From assembly GCA_947450745.1 (NCBI GenBank), contig CANFYD010000002.1, positions 1 to 35,108 of the forward strand: DNA of 35,108 nucleotides, in the 5' to 3' direction. Both the position numbers and the translations under genes were made by a program. The stretch comes from Burkholderiales bacterium. GTDB lineage: Bacteria; Pseudomonadota; Gammaproteobacteria; Burkholderiales; Burkholderiaceae_C. The notes beneath the pieces are model-generated. The model searched no databases and had not been told where the DNA came from. It worked only from the letters and a program-made list of their open reading frames with translations. This document shows, one piece after another, positions 7,708-15,464 of the stretch. The number at the start of each line of letters is the position of its first letter. The stretch's first letter is position 1.

Positions 7708-8583
7708 TCAAATCGATTGCACTAGTTTGGCGCGCTGATAGGCCTCGTAAAGCCGCGCATAAACAGGCCCCGGCTTGCCGTGCAATGCGCCGTGACCCAC
7801 CGGTTGATGATCGAGCCGGGTGACGGCCAGCACCTCCTTGCTGGCCGAGCTGAGGATGATCTCGTCAGCCCCGACCAGCTCCGCCTCGGAGATTGGCCGC
7901 AAGTTGTAGCCGATGCCGACGTCCTCGCACAGCTCCTTCAGCAATTCGACGCGAATGCCTTCCAGCACATGCTCACTTTTAGGGGGGCCGAGCAGCGCGC
8001 CTTCCTTGACGATCCAGACGTTGGACGCCGCCGCTTCGGTCAGAAAACCGTCGCGCAGCATGATGGTTTCGACAGCCCCTTGATCGGCAGACATCTGGCG
8101 CGCCAGCACATTGCCCAGCAAGGAGGTGCTTTTGATGTCCCCACGCTCCCAGCGAAAATCACGCGCTGTGATGCAGGCCACCCCGTGGTGGCGCTCGTCG
8201 GCCGTCATCGGTCGGGCCGGGCTGCTGTAGGCGAAGAGAGTGGGCGTGATGTCGGTCGGCATCACATGATTGCGCGGGGCCACACCGCGCGTCACTTGCA
8301 AATAGACCCACTGATCCTCTGCATCGACCGAGGCGATCAGCCGACGGGCTACCTCCAGCCACTGCGCCCGCAGCAGCGGACTGGCAATGCGCAGCTTGGA
8401 CAAGCTGCGCTCCAACCTGTCCATATGCGCTTCGAAGCGAAACAGCCGCCGCCCATACACCGGCAACAACTCGTAGACGCCATCGCCGAACAGAAAGCCA
8501 CGATCCATCGCCGACACCTTGGCTTCGGCCAGCGGCTGGTACTCGCCGTTCAAATAGCTGGGCAGCTCGGGCAAAACATTCAT
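7708..8583 (-). CDS. dat: D-amino-acid aminotransferase (class IV, PLP-dependent)
   Basis: This 291-residue protein starts at 8583, where an AGGAG ribosome-binding site lies 6 nt upstream; the longer frame has no family match. The class IV fold is shown by SAMDRGFLFGDGVYE near residue 30, the PLP-binding Lys151 in RGDIKSTSLLGNVLA, and TEAAASNVWIV. Branched-chain enzymes share the fold, but the overall pattern and the link to a D,D-carboxypeptidase favour the D-alanine aminotransferase type. It converts D-alanine and 2-oxoglutarate to pyruvate and D-glutamate, feeding cell-wall synthesis. It lies 85 nt after dacC. Confidence 0.88.
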   Translation of the reverse strand: MNVLPELPSYLNGEYQPLAEAKVSAMDRGFLFGDGVYELLPVYGRRLFRFEAHMDRLERSLSKLRIASPLLRAQWLEVARRLIASVDAEDQWVYLQVTRGVAPRNHVMPTDITPTLFAYSSPARPMTADERHHGVACITARDFRWERGDIKSTSLLGNVLARQMSADQGAVETIMLRDGFLTEAAASNVWIVKEGALLGPPKSEHVLEGIRVELLKELCEDVGIGYNLRPISEAELVGADEIILSSASKEVLAVTRLDHQPVGHGALHGKPGPVYARLYEAYQRAKLVQSI

Positions 8584-8668
8584 GCGCGTCTCCTGTTCAA
8601 TGCGGGTGAGTCTGGACGATTTGGTAGCAAAGCGCCACGCTTTCAGCTTACGCCCGCCAAGCAGCAGA

Positions 8669-9838
8669 TTATTTGATCCAAAGCCGTATCGAGTCCCAGG
8701 CGCGGCCGAAGATGCCGGCCACCGGCACGTCCTCCAGCACCACCAAGGGCAGCTCGGCGACGGCAACGCCGGCTGCGGTCGTGACCTTCAAACTGCCGAC
8801 TCGCTGGCCCTTGACCAGGGGCGCCACCAGGGGATCGGTGCGCTCGACCTTGGTTTGCAGCTTGGCACCCTCGCCGCGCGGTACCGCGATGAAGACGGCG
8901 TCGGCCGCGCCGAGCTTGGCTTGCGCCGAAGCGCCCTTCCAGACCGGCACCGTGCTGATCGCTTGATCCTTGTCGAACAGGCGCACGGCGTCATAAGCCG
9001 AATAGCCCCAGTTGAGCAACTTCTGGCTTTCGCTGGCACGTGCTTCCTTGGAGGCCGTGCCCATCACCACGCTCAGCAAGCGGCGCTTGCCATTCGGATA
9101 GTCGCGCAAGCTGCTGGCGATCAGGCAGTAACCGGCGGCCTCGGTGTAGCCGGTCTTCATGCCGTCCACGGTCGGGTCGCGGCGCAACAGCAGGTTGCGG
9201 TTGTCTTGGCGGATCTTGTTGAAAGTGAACTCGCGCTGCGAGTAGTAGCTGTAGTACTCGGGGAAGTCCCGAATCAGGTTGGACGCAATCACCGACAGAT
9301 CACGGGCACTGCTTTTATGACCCGGCTCGGTCATGCCGGTGACGTTCTTGAACGACGTGTTCTTCAACCCCCAGGCCTGCGCTTGGCGGTTCATCATCGC
9401 CACGAATTGCTCCAGCGAACCAGCCACACCCTCGGCCAAGGCCACCGACGCGTCGTTGCCGGACTGAATGATCATGCCGCGCAGCAACTCGTCCACCTTG
9501 GGTGTCATCAGGGTGTCGATGAACATCAGCGACGGGTCGCCCTTGCGCTCATCCCAGGCCCGTTTGGAGACCGGCAGCGTCTGCTCCAGCGTCAGGCGTT
9601 TGTCGCGCAGTGCACCAAACACCACATAAGCCGTCATCAACTTGGTCAGTGACGCCGGGTCGTTGGGCGTGTCGGCGTCCCGCTCGGTCAACACCTTGTT
9701 GGCTGTCATGTCGAGCAGCAGATAGTTGCGCGCCGCCAACTCCGGCCCTTGCGGCACCTGCGCTTGGGCAGCCAGTGGAGTCAAGGAGCCGGCGGCAGCC
9801 AGGGCTAGAGAAAGTGCCAGGGAAATCAATCGCTTCAT
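8669..9838 (-). CDS. dacC: D-alanyl-D-alanine carboxypeptidase (PBP5/6 type)
   Basis: This 389-residue protein starts at 9838 with a signal peptide (about residues 1-26, ending AAQAQ). All three penicillin-binding motifs are present: Ser63-x-x-Lys66 in PASLTKLM, Ser126-Gly-Asn128 in IQSGNDAS, and Lys228-Thr-Gly230 in GMKTGYT. The C-terminus ends in an amphipathic anchor-like segment (RAWDSIRLWIK) typical of PBP5-type enzymes that sit on the outer face of the inner membrane. It removes the terminal D-Ala of peptidoglycan pentapeptides. The symbol could equally be dacA. Confidence 0.95.
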   Translation of the reverse strand: MKRLISLALSLALAAAGSLTPLAAQAQVPQGPELAARNYLLLDMTANKVLTERDADTPNDPASLTKLMTAYVVFGALRDKRLTLEQTLPVSKRAWDERKGDPSLMFIDTLMTPKVDELLRGMIIQSGNDASVALAEGVAGSLEQFVAMMNRQAQAWGLKNTSFKNVTGMTEPGHKSSARDLSVIASNLIRDFPEYYSYYSQREFTFNKIRQDNRNLLLRRDPTVDGMKTGYTEAAGYCLIASSLRDYPNGKRRLLSVVMGTASKEARASESQKLLNWGYSAYDAVRLFDKDQAISTVPVWKGASAQAKLGAADAVFIAVPRGEGAKLQTKVERTDPLVAPLVKGQRVGSLKVTTAAGVAVAELPLVVLEDVPVAGIFGRAWDSIRLWIK

Positions 9839-9911
9839 CGGGAGTCTCAAAAAATCGGGGTGGCGGAAAAGCGCCTCGGCAGATGCAGCGTCAAATTTGC
9901 CGAAACAGAGA

Positions 9912-10568
9912 TCAGTCTTGCCAATTGCCCAACACGATCTGCTTGAGCAAGGGCAACTGTCCGTGAAAAAAGTGTCCGGTGCCGGGCACGACGATGATCG
10001 GCAGCGACTGCGGGCGCGCCCAATCCAGCACGGACGACAAAGGCACGACATCGTCCTGCTCGCCGTGAATCACCAGCGTGTTGGCCGGCACTTGGGCGGT
10101 ATCGAAACGGCTCGTCGCCGGGCCGACCAGCACCAGGCGCCGGGCCTTCTGATCGGCGGGCAAGCGCTCGGCAGCTTGCGAGGCCACGTAGCCACCGAAG
10201 GAAAATCCGGCCAGCACCAACGGTTCAGCCGGCTCGCGCAGCGCCGACAGCACGGCCAGCGCGTCGTCGATCTCGCCCTGCCCGGCATCCCAGATGCCTT
10301 CCGATTGGCCGACGCCGCGAAAATTGAAACGCACCGCGCGGTAGCCCAACTGCACAAACGTACGGGCCAGCGTTTGCACGACCTTGTTGTCCAGCGTACC
10401 GCCATGGGTCGGCAGCGGGTGGCAGATCAGCGCCATGCCGCGCGGCATGGCCGTGGTGCTGGTGCCAGACAAATCAGCCAAATCAGCCACCGCAGCCGGC
10501 GTGTCGATTGCACACTCGATCAGCCCGGCAGGCCCGGCGATCAAACGTCGCTCAGTGTGTGAATTCAT
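9912..10568 (-). CDS. Alpha/beta hydrolase
   Basis: This 218-residue protein starts at 10568, 4 nt after the ferredoxin gene's stop. The nucleophile elbow GFSFGGY places Ser123 as the nucleophile; HGEQDDVVP supplies the acid (Asp172 or Asp173) and GTGHFFHG the His199. HPLPTHGGTLDNKVV and RFNFRGVGQSEG are typical of the small cytosolic serine-hydrolase family often called CAB or alpha/beta-fold hydrolases. The substrate is unknown. An extended upstream frame overlaps the ferredoxin gene and is not used. Confidence 0.9.
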   Translation of the reverse strand: MNSHTERRLIAGPAGLIECAIDTPAAVADLADLSGTSTTAMPRGMALICHPLPTHGGTLDNKVVQTLARTFVQLGYRAVRFNFRGVGQSEGIWDAGQGEIDDALAVLSALREPAEPLVLAGFSFGGYVASQAAERLPADQKARRLVLVGPATSRFDTAQVPANTLVIHGEQDDVVPLSSVLDWARPQSLPIIVVPGTGHFFHGQLPLLKQIVLGNWQD

Positions 10569-10572
10569 GCGC

Positions 10573-10899
10573 TCAGCGGCCGACGTTGTCCGGCAGCACC
10601 AGACGCTCGACCACTTCACCGCCAACCAGGTGCTTTTCGACGATTTCGTCGATGTCGCTTTGGTCCACATAGGTGTACCAAGTGGCGTCCGGGTAGACCA
10701 CGGCGACCGGCCCGCCGGCGCAACGGTCCAGGCATCCGGCCTTGTTGACCCGCACGCCGCCAACGCCGCCCAAGCCCAGCTCGCGCACGCGGGCCTTGCA
10801 ATGATCGAAGCCGGCCTGCGCGTCATGGCGCGAGCAACTGTCGTCGCCGCTCTCGCGGTGGTTGAGGCAAAAGAAGATGTGGCGCTGAAAATAGCTCAT
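10573..10899 (-). CDS. Thioredoxin-like 2Fe-2S ferredoxin
   Basis: This 108-residue protein has the Shethna-type pattern: MSYFQRHIFFCLNHRESGDDSC supplies Cys11 and Cys22 near the N-terminus, and GCLDRCAGGPVAVVYPD supplies the second Cys pair. WYTYVDQSDIDEIVEKHL is the usual C-terminus of the family. It binds a 2Fe-2S cluster and is a cytoplasmic electron carrier whose partner is unknown. The hydrolase starts 4 nt downstream, so the two are translationally linked. (The first motif is quoted in parts because of its length: key residues are Cys11, His14 and Cys22.). Confidence 0.92.
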   Translation of the reverse strand: MSYFQRHIFFCLNHRESGDDSCSRHDAQAGFDHCKARVRELGLGGVGGVRVNKAGCLDRCAGGPVAVVYPDATWYTYVDQSDIDEIVEKHLVGGEVVERLVLPDNVGR

Positions 10900-10946
10900 G
10901 CCCCATTGTAGGCAGGCTCCTCACGACGCTTTGGGTTTACCCGCGA

Positions 10947-12062
10947 TCAGACCGCCCGGCGGCCGATCAAGGTCAGCAGCCAAGCGATGGCCGCGAACGG
11001 CCAAACCCAGCCTATCCATTGCGCCAAACCGTAGAGATTGATGAAGCGGCCCTGCTCCCAGGCCCGCAAGCTCTGCGCCAGATAGGGATCGGCCGGTGCC
11101 TGCGTGACCAGCGCGATCAAGGCGCTCAACACGATCAAGCCCAGCGCTGCACAGACGCGTCGAGGCAAGAGCAAGGCCAGCGTCGCCAACAGACTGCCGA
11201 CGCCCAAACCGGGCCATGTCGCCAGCGTCACCCAAGCCCAGGCATGTTGCGGGCCGAAGTTCAAAGCGGTCGACAAGGCGGTGGTCAGCACCCCCACGAC
11301 GCAAGCTCCGAGCACCAGATTGAGGCGGCGCCAACCCGGTCGCGCCACGGCCAACACCAGCAGGCACGGCGCCAGCAAGCCCAGCGCGATGGCAATCGCC
11401 TCCAAGCCCGGCGGCAGCGCAGTTGCCGCGCTGGCCGACTGATCGGCCGAAGCAAAGCTCCATTGCTCGGCCCAGGGCGTGCCCTCGAACAGATCGATCA
11501 GCACGCTTTGCAAACGCGGCAACCATTGCCCCAGCCCCAGCGGCATCGGCGTCGGGAAAAGCAAGCCCAGCGGCCACAGGGCAAGCAGCGCCAGCGCGCC
11601 AGCACTGTGGGCCTGAAACCAATACTCGCGCCAGTCGTGCCAGCGCCGCAGCCCGCCGAACAGGTTCAGCAGCAGCCCCAGCAGCACACCGAGCACCGCG
11701 CCTGCGCTGTTGAGCAACCAATCGGCCAGCGAAGGCACACGCCCAGGTAAAAAGTACTGCAAGGTCTCCAGCAGCAAAGACAGCAAGGGCCCGGGCAACA
11801 AGCCCAGCAGCAGTGCTCCTCTCAAACCAATGCCGCTGCGCAGCGCAGCGGCAAAGCCCAGCAAGCCCAGTGGCATATAGCCCAGCAAGTTGGCCTGCAT
11901 ATCGAACATGCCGAAGTACTTGGGCCAAGGCAGGCCAAGCAGGCCCGCCAGCGTCAGCCCAGGCGGCCAAGTCCAAGGCCAGAACGGGTACAGGCTGGCA
12001 TAAATGATCAGCGCCAGATAGGCCAGCAGCAGCCAAGTTGCGGAGCTCTGCCTGCGCATCAT
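10947..12062 (-). CDS. VanZ-like family membrane protein
   Basis: This 371-residue protein is mostly hydrophobic, with roughly nine predicted membrane segments. The VanZ-type core is at the N-terminus: IIYASLYPFWPW, FDMQANLLGYMPLG, ETLQYFLPGRVPSLADW and LNSAGAVLG. The C-terminal half adds further membrane segments with no recognised motif. VanZ gives low-level teicoplanin resistance in enterococci, but the role of proteobacterial homologues is unknown. A second long frame on the same strand, 10921-12036, is a shifted shadow without family features. The gene starts 13 bp after the hemJ stop, so hemJ, vanZ-like, ferredoxin and hydrolase probably form one operon. Confidence 0.85.
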   Translation of the reverse strand: MMRRQSSATWLLLAYLALIIYASLYPFWPWTWPPGLTLAGLLGLPWPKYFGMFDMQANLLGYMPLGLLGFAAALRSGIGLRGALLLGLLPGPLLSLLLETLQYFLPGRVPSLADWLLNSAGAVLGVLLGLLLNLFGGLRRWHDWREYWFQAHSAGALALLALWPLGLLFPTPMPLGLGQWLPRLQSVLIDLFEGTPWAEQWSFASADQSASAATALPPGLEAIAIALGLLAPCLLVLAVARPGWRRLNLVLGACVVGVLTTALSTALNFGPQHAWAWVTLATWPGLGVGSLLATLALLLPRRVCAALGLIVLSALIALVTQAPADPYLAQSLRAWEQGRFINLYGLAQWIGWVWPFAAIAWLLTLIGRRAV

Positions 12063-12075
12063 GGCCTGGGCAAAA

Positions 12076-12504
12076 TCAGAAGGGCTTGACCACCACCAAG
12101 ATCACGATGGCGGCGAACATCAACACCGAGGCCTCGTTGAAGACCCGAAACCAGCGGTGGCTGCGGCGGTTCGCCATCACCTCGAACTTGCGCAGCAAGC
12201 TGCCGCAAGCATGGTGATAACCGCCCACCGCCAACACCAGCGCCAGCTTGGCATGCATCCAACCATTGCCAGGGCCGCGACCAATGCCGTAGTACAACCA
12301 CAGCAGCAAGCCCAGCGCGATAGCAGGAATCATCAGCAAGGAGCTGAAGCGGAAGAGCTTGTGCGCCATCAGCAACAGCCGTTCGCGCTCGGCATGGCTG
12401 TCGGCCGGCACCATCGCCAGGTTGACGAACAAGCGAGGCAGATAGAAAAGGCCAGCAAACCAGCTGGCGACGAAAATGATGTGAAGGGCTTTGATCCAGA
12501 GCAT
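12076..12504 (-). CDS. hemJ: Protoporphyrinogen IX oxidase HemJ
   Basis: This 142-residue membrane protein belongs to the HemJ (UPF0093) family. The conserved His8 lies in WIKALHIIFVASWFAGLFY, followed by LPRLFVNLA, the segment MHAKLALVL with the conserved Lys, and the C-terminal segment FNEASVLMFAAIVILVVVKPF (four membrane segments in all). HemJ oxidises protoporphyrinogen IX to protoporphyrin IX, the penultimate haem step, in the inner membrane. It is divergent from hemB, another haem gene, across a 442-bp gap, so the two may be co-regulated. About 100 bp upstream lies a strong terminator-like hairpin in the same orientation. Confidence 0.9.
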   Translation of the reverse strand: MLWIKALHIIFVASWFAGLFYLPRLFVNLAMVPADSHAERERLLLMAHKLFRFSSLLMIPAIALGLLLWLYYGIGRGPGNGWMHAKLALVLAVGGYHHACGSLLRKFEVMANRRSHRWFRVFNEASVLMFAAIVILVVVKPF

Positions 12505-12607
12505 TGAGGGATTATGCGGTGCCCGGTTGACAGTCGCTTTTGCGCCTGCGCGTAGGGATTTTCAAGCCTCGCCCCAGCGTGACCCGGCGCGCACTTCTGC
12601 CGCAGCC

Positions 12608-12637
12608 AAAAAAAAGCCCCGACTAAAGAGTCGGGGC
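12608..12637 (-). terminator. Rho-independent terminator of the candidate sRNA
   Basis: On the minus strand an 8-bp G/C-rich stem (12630-12637 with 12616-12623, loop of 6 nt) is followed by eight consecutive U residues (12615-12608). It is the strongest intrinsic terminator in the window. It stops leftward transcription about 100 bp before hemJ starts, so it belongs to an upstream RNA or acts as an attenuator. Confidence 0.88.
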
Positions 12638-12720
12638 GAGAAAGCCTTTTCGCTGTCATCACTAAAGGCTCCTGCTCAGGGAGGAAAAGCAGGGAACGAC
12701 CACCTTGCGGCTATCATCCG
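12608..12720 (-). ncRNA. Candidate small RNA or hemJ leader/attenuator
   Basis: A TAAAAT -10-like element at 12727-12732 predicts a start near 12720, giving a transcript of about 112 nt ending at the intrinsic terminator. The RNA contains a 6-bp hairpin (12688-12693 with 12671-12676) whose 11-nt loop reads UUUCCUCCCUG. This exposes a UCCUCCC tract complementary to Shine-Dalgarno sequences, a layout seen in several trans-acting regulatory RNAs. A 20-codon ORF (12662-12724) overlaps it, but its ATG lies between the -10 element and the predicted start, so it is probably not translated from this promoter. No known RNA family was recognised. An attenuator for hemJ is the alternative. Confidence 0.5.
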
Positions 12721-12726
12721 ACATAG

Positions 12727-12756
12727 ATTTTAACACCGCCCATTTGAGGCTTGCAC
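12727..12756 (-). promoter_or_regulatory. Putative sigma-70 promoter of the candidate sRNA
   Basis: The -10 element TAAAAT (5 of 6 matches, 12727-12732) is preceded at 18 bp by GTGCAA (12751-12756), which matches only 3 of 6 positions of the -35 consensus. The call rests mainly on the -10 and on the distance to the terminator. Confidence 0.35.
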
Positions 12757-12946
12757 TAGGGGATTTGCGTAGAGCGTGCTGCCTTGCACGTTTGGTCGAT
12801 GTTCCGCTGCACAGCCTCGGTGATTCATGTTCAGGACCTGTGCAAGACAAGCGCTGCATCGTGCGCCCTGCTTGCCGCAAAGGCAAAAAACAAGCAGGCC
12901 CGCAACCCTGAGTTGCCTTCAGCCAGTCCATTTTTGGAGTTACATC

Positions 12947-13960
12947 TTGCCCCGCTCAACCCAGCTTCCTGCCCCCTTCCCGGCCAGCCGCCCGCGTCGC
13001 TTGCGCCGCGATGCTTTTACCCGTGCATTGGTGCGCGAGCACAGCTTGACGGCCAGCGATCTGATCCTGCCGGTGTTTGTCCACGAAGGCGTCGACCTCG
13101 TGACGCCGGTGCTGTCGATGCCCGGCGTGGCTCGGCTCAGCCTGGACCGGTTGCTGCTGGTAGCGCATGAATGCGTGGCGCTGGGCATTCCGGTGCTGGC
13201 GCTGTTCCCGGTCATCGATGCATCGCTGAAAACACCGGACGGCGTCGAAGCCACCAACCCGGAGGGGCTGATTCCCCGCGTGGTGCGCGCACTGAAGGCT
13301 GAGCTGCCGCAGCTGGGCATCTTGACCGATGTGGCGCTCGACCCCTATACCAGCCACGGCCAGGACGGCTTGCTGGATGACGCCGGCTACATCCTGAACG
13401 ACCCGACCGTCGCCATGCTGACGCGCCAAGCGCTGGTACAGGCCGAGGCCGGTGTCGACATCCTGGCCCCCAGCGACATGATGGACGGTCGCATCGGTGC
13501 GATCCGCCAAGCGCTGGAGGAGCAAGGCCTGATTCACACGCGCATCATGGCCTACAGCGCCAAATACGCCAGCGCCTTCTACGGGCCGTTCCGGGACGCC
13601 GTCGGCTCCAAAGGCAACCTGGGTCGCGCCGACAAAAAGACCTACCAGATGGACCCGGGCAACAGCGACGAAGCGCTGCGCGAGGTGGCACTGGACTTGA
13701 CCGAGGGGGCCGACATGGTGATGGTCAAGCCCGGCATGCCCTATCTGGACATCGTCCGCCGGGTCAAGGACGAGTTCCGCGTACCGACTTTTGCCTACCA
13801 GGTCAGCGGCGAATACGCGATGCTGAAGGCCGCCGCCGCAAACGGCTGGCTGGAGCATGACGCGGTGATGATGGAATCGCTGCTGGCCTTCAAACGCGCC
13901 GGTGCCGATGGCGTGCTGACCTACTTTGCGCTCGAAGCCGCACGCTTGCTGAAAGCCTGA
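12947..13960 (+). CDS. hemB: Delta-aminolevulinic acid dehydratase (porphobilinogen synthase)
   Basis: The start is taken as TTG at 12947, because GGAG lies 7 nt upstream and the protein then begins near the family's usual N-terminus; the longer frame is unrelated. The product is 337 residues. Catalytic Lys206 lies in YSAKYASAFYGPFRD and Schiff-base Lys261 in MVMVKPGMPYLD. The metal-site loop reads LDPYTSHGQDG, with Asp in place of the Cys residues of zinc enzymes, so this is the Mg-dependent type. It condenses two 5-aminolevulinate molecules to porphobilinogen, the second common step to haem. Its TGA stop abuts an inverted-repeat element. Confidence 0.96.
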   Translation: MPRSTQLPAPFPASRPRRLRRDAFTRALVREHSLTASDLILPVFVHEGVDLVTPVLSMPGVARLSLDRLLLVAHECVALGIPVLALFPVIDASLKTPDGVEATNPEGLIPRVVRALKAELPQLGILTDVALDPYTSHGQDGLLDDAGYILNDPTVAMLTRQALVQAEAGVDILAPSDMMDGRIGAIRQALEEQGLIHTRIMAYSAKYASAFYGPFRDAVGSKGNLGRADKKTYQMDPGNSDEALREVALDLTEGADMVMVKPGMPYLDIVRRVKDEFRVPTFAYQVSGEYAMLKAAAANGWLEHDAVMMESLLAFKRAGADGVLTYFALEAARLLKA

Positions 13961-14170
13961 GAGGGTGAGAACTTTTTACTGCGCGGCCGCCATGCGTCGT
14001 TGGCTGGGTACTCGGAATCCTCACGTACCTGAAGTACGCTGCGGTTCCTGCGCCCCATCCGCCAGGGCCAGAGGCCCTGGCCTTCGGTAGGCACAAGCAG
14101 TCCTCAGGACTGCTTGTGTCCGGCCTCAGCCTGGCCTGACAGCCGCTCGCTACAAAAGTTCTCACCCTCT
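13960..14170. repeat. 211-bp element with 17-bp terminal inverted repeats
   Basis: The ends are exact inverted copies of a 17-bp sequence (13960-13976 and 14154-14170). Inside are three more hairpins: an imperfect one centred on CGTACctgaaGTACG near 14030, a 9-bp stem with a 3-nt loop (14061-14069 with 14073-14081), and a 12-bp stem with a 3-nt loop (14092-14103 with 14107-14118). The left end coincides with the last base of the hemB stop codon and the right end is 11 bp before corA. There is no transposase frame. It looks like a small non-autonomous mobile or dispersed repeat; no clear target-site duplication was found. Confidence 0.65.
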
Positions 14171-14181
14171 GAGCTCCCACA

Positions 14182-15294
14182 ATGCGCGTCTTCCACATCG
14201 ACGGCGATCAGTTCACTGAACTGCCCGCTCTGCCGCCGGCGCTGCCCAGCCAGGGCTTTTTATGGCTGGGCTTCAGCCGGGTCGACTTCGAACTGCAGCT
14301 GCCCGCGCTGCAACAGCGACTGCAAGGCTGGGACTGTGGCCAACTGTTCGATCTGCACGCGTCCGACCTGCTCAACAAGCAGCTGCCCTCGCATTTCGAC
14401 TACACCTCGTGGTACGACATGCTGGTGTTTCGGCGGCTGGCCGCCAGCGCCCAAGTCAACGATGCCGGCGACGAAGGGCAGTTCGCCGACGACGAAGCCG
14501 CCCATGCACGCGACACCCAGCGCGCCCTGCAGGCCATCGACACCAACCCGGTGGGCTTTGTCGTCTTTGACCGGGTGCTGCTGAGCGTGCACCCGAGCGA
14601 TTGCTTGGTGCGCGAATACTTTGCCAACAAGCTCGGCAAATTGACCGAAGGCCGCGACCTGCGCGGCAGTGCGAGGCTGCCGCTCAGCTCCGCCGAGCTG
14701 ATGCTGCGCATGGTCAACCACATGGTGGACAGCTACCTCGAACTGCGTCGCCTGCTGACGCGGCAGCTGACAGGCCTGCAGCGCGCGCTGATGGATAGCC
14801 ACAACCCGTTCAACGACTGGAGCCTGCTGCTGGCTTCGCGCGACGCGCTGCATCTGCTGGAAGACACCTGCGAAGACCAGCGCAGCGCCGTGCAGGAGTG
14901 GATCGATGCGCTGGACGACTGGCCGCAGAGCGAAAACCCGCAAGCGCAGCGCGAACGCGAGTTGCTGCGGGTTCGCTCGCGCGACGTGCTGGAACATATC
15001 GAGCGGGTCCTGACCCATGTGCGGCGGCTCGAATCCTCCAGTGATTCGGCGGTACAAATGCATTTTTCAGCCCTTGGCCACCGCACCAACAGCATCATGC
15101 GCACGCTCACCGTGCTGACCGCCATCTTCCTGCCGCTGAACCTGATCACCGGCATCTTCGGCATGAACTTCGACGGCCTGCCGTTGATCCACAAGGCCAC
15201 CGGGGCCTGGATTGCCCTCGGGCTGATGCTCGGCATCGCGCTGGTCATGGGTGTGTTCTTCTGGCGCAAGCGTTATTTGGGCACGCAGCGCTGA
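14182..15294 (+). CDS. corA: CorA-family divalent metal ion transporter
   Basis: This 370-residue protein has the large N-terminal cytoplasmic domain and two C-terminal membrane segments of the CorA family. The signature Gly327-Met-Asn329 is in GIFGMNFDGLP, following the first membrane segment (TVLTAIFLPLNLITGIF). The second segment (WIALGLMLGIALVMGVFFW) is followed by the basic tail RKRYLGTQR. CorA proteins carry Mg2+, Co2+ or Ni2+ and related ZntB proteins move Zn2+; the choice cannot be made from sequence alone. The start lies directly after the inverted-repeat element and lacks a clear ribosome-binding site, which may reduce expression. Confidence 0.92.
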   Translation: MRVFHIDGDQFTELPALPPALPSQGFLWLGFSRVDFELQLPALQQRLQGWDCGQLFDLHASDLLNKQLPSHFDYTSWYDMLVFRRLAASAQVNDAGDEGQFADDEAAHARDTQRALQAIDTNPVGFVVFDRVLLSVHPSDCLVREYFANKLGKLTEGRDLRGSARLPLSSAELMLRMVNHMVDSYLELRRLLTRQLTGLQRALMDSHNPFNDWSLLLASRDALHLLEDTCEDQRSAVQEWIDALDDWPQSENPQAQRERELLRVRSRDVLEHIERVLTHVRRLESSSDSAVQMHFSALGHRTNSIMRTLTVLTAIFLPLNLITGIFGMNFDGLPLIHKATGAWIALGLMLGIALVMGVFFWRKRYLGTQR

Positions 15295-15320
15295 AGCGTC
15301 TGGAGGACCCGGCGGCCAAG

Positions 15321-15336
15321 CGTGATCTGCATCACG
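15321..15336. promoter_or_regulatory. CRP/FNR-family-like palindromic site
   Basis: CGTGAT-CTGC-ATCACG is a perfect 6+6 bp palindrome in the corA-PEP-CTERM gap, 128 bp before the PEP-CTERM gene. It fits the CRP core GTGA-N6-TCAC and also resembles the FNR pattern TTGAT-N4-ATCAA with G/C in the outer positions. A promoter at the right distance was not identified. Confidence 0.45.
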
Positions 15337-15464
15337 ACTGCCCGTTTTGAGTGCTCTTTACCCCCCGCGTCCACGGGGGCGCAGCACAGCGACAGGCTTT
15401 GAACGGCTACTTAAGATTCGTTCATCGACAAAACATCGCTTGTTGCAAGCACACCGGACCTCAC

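Larger units (their letters stand above)
12505..12946. other. hemJ-hemB intergenic region
   Basis: This 442-bp divergent gap holds no convincing protein gene. On the minus strand it contains a candidate small RNA (about 12608-12720) with its own -10-like element and terminator. On the plus strand the hemB leader holds an 8-bp hairpin (12867-12874 with 12891-12898) ending about 37 nt before the hemB ribosome-binding site. I saw no clear hemB promoter. Confidence 0.7.

Noticed and set aside
10921..12036. A 371-codon minus-strand frame overlapping the VanZ-like gene
   Set aside because: It is a shifted frame of the same strand with Arg/Ala/Gly-rich composition and no family features; the 10947-12062 frame carries the VanZ motifs and membrane segments.
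12662..12931. An 89-codon minus-strand frame upstream of hemJ, ending in MSDDSRKVV and further residues
   Set aside because: There is no ribosome-binding site or recognisable motif, and its last 20 codons coincide with the candidate sRNA, whose predicted start is downstream of the last ATG.
13890..14198. A 102-codon minus-strand frame across the hemB end and the inverted-repeat element
   Set aside because: It is formed by hairpin sequence of the repeat and antisense to hemB; no protein family resemblance.
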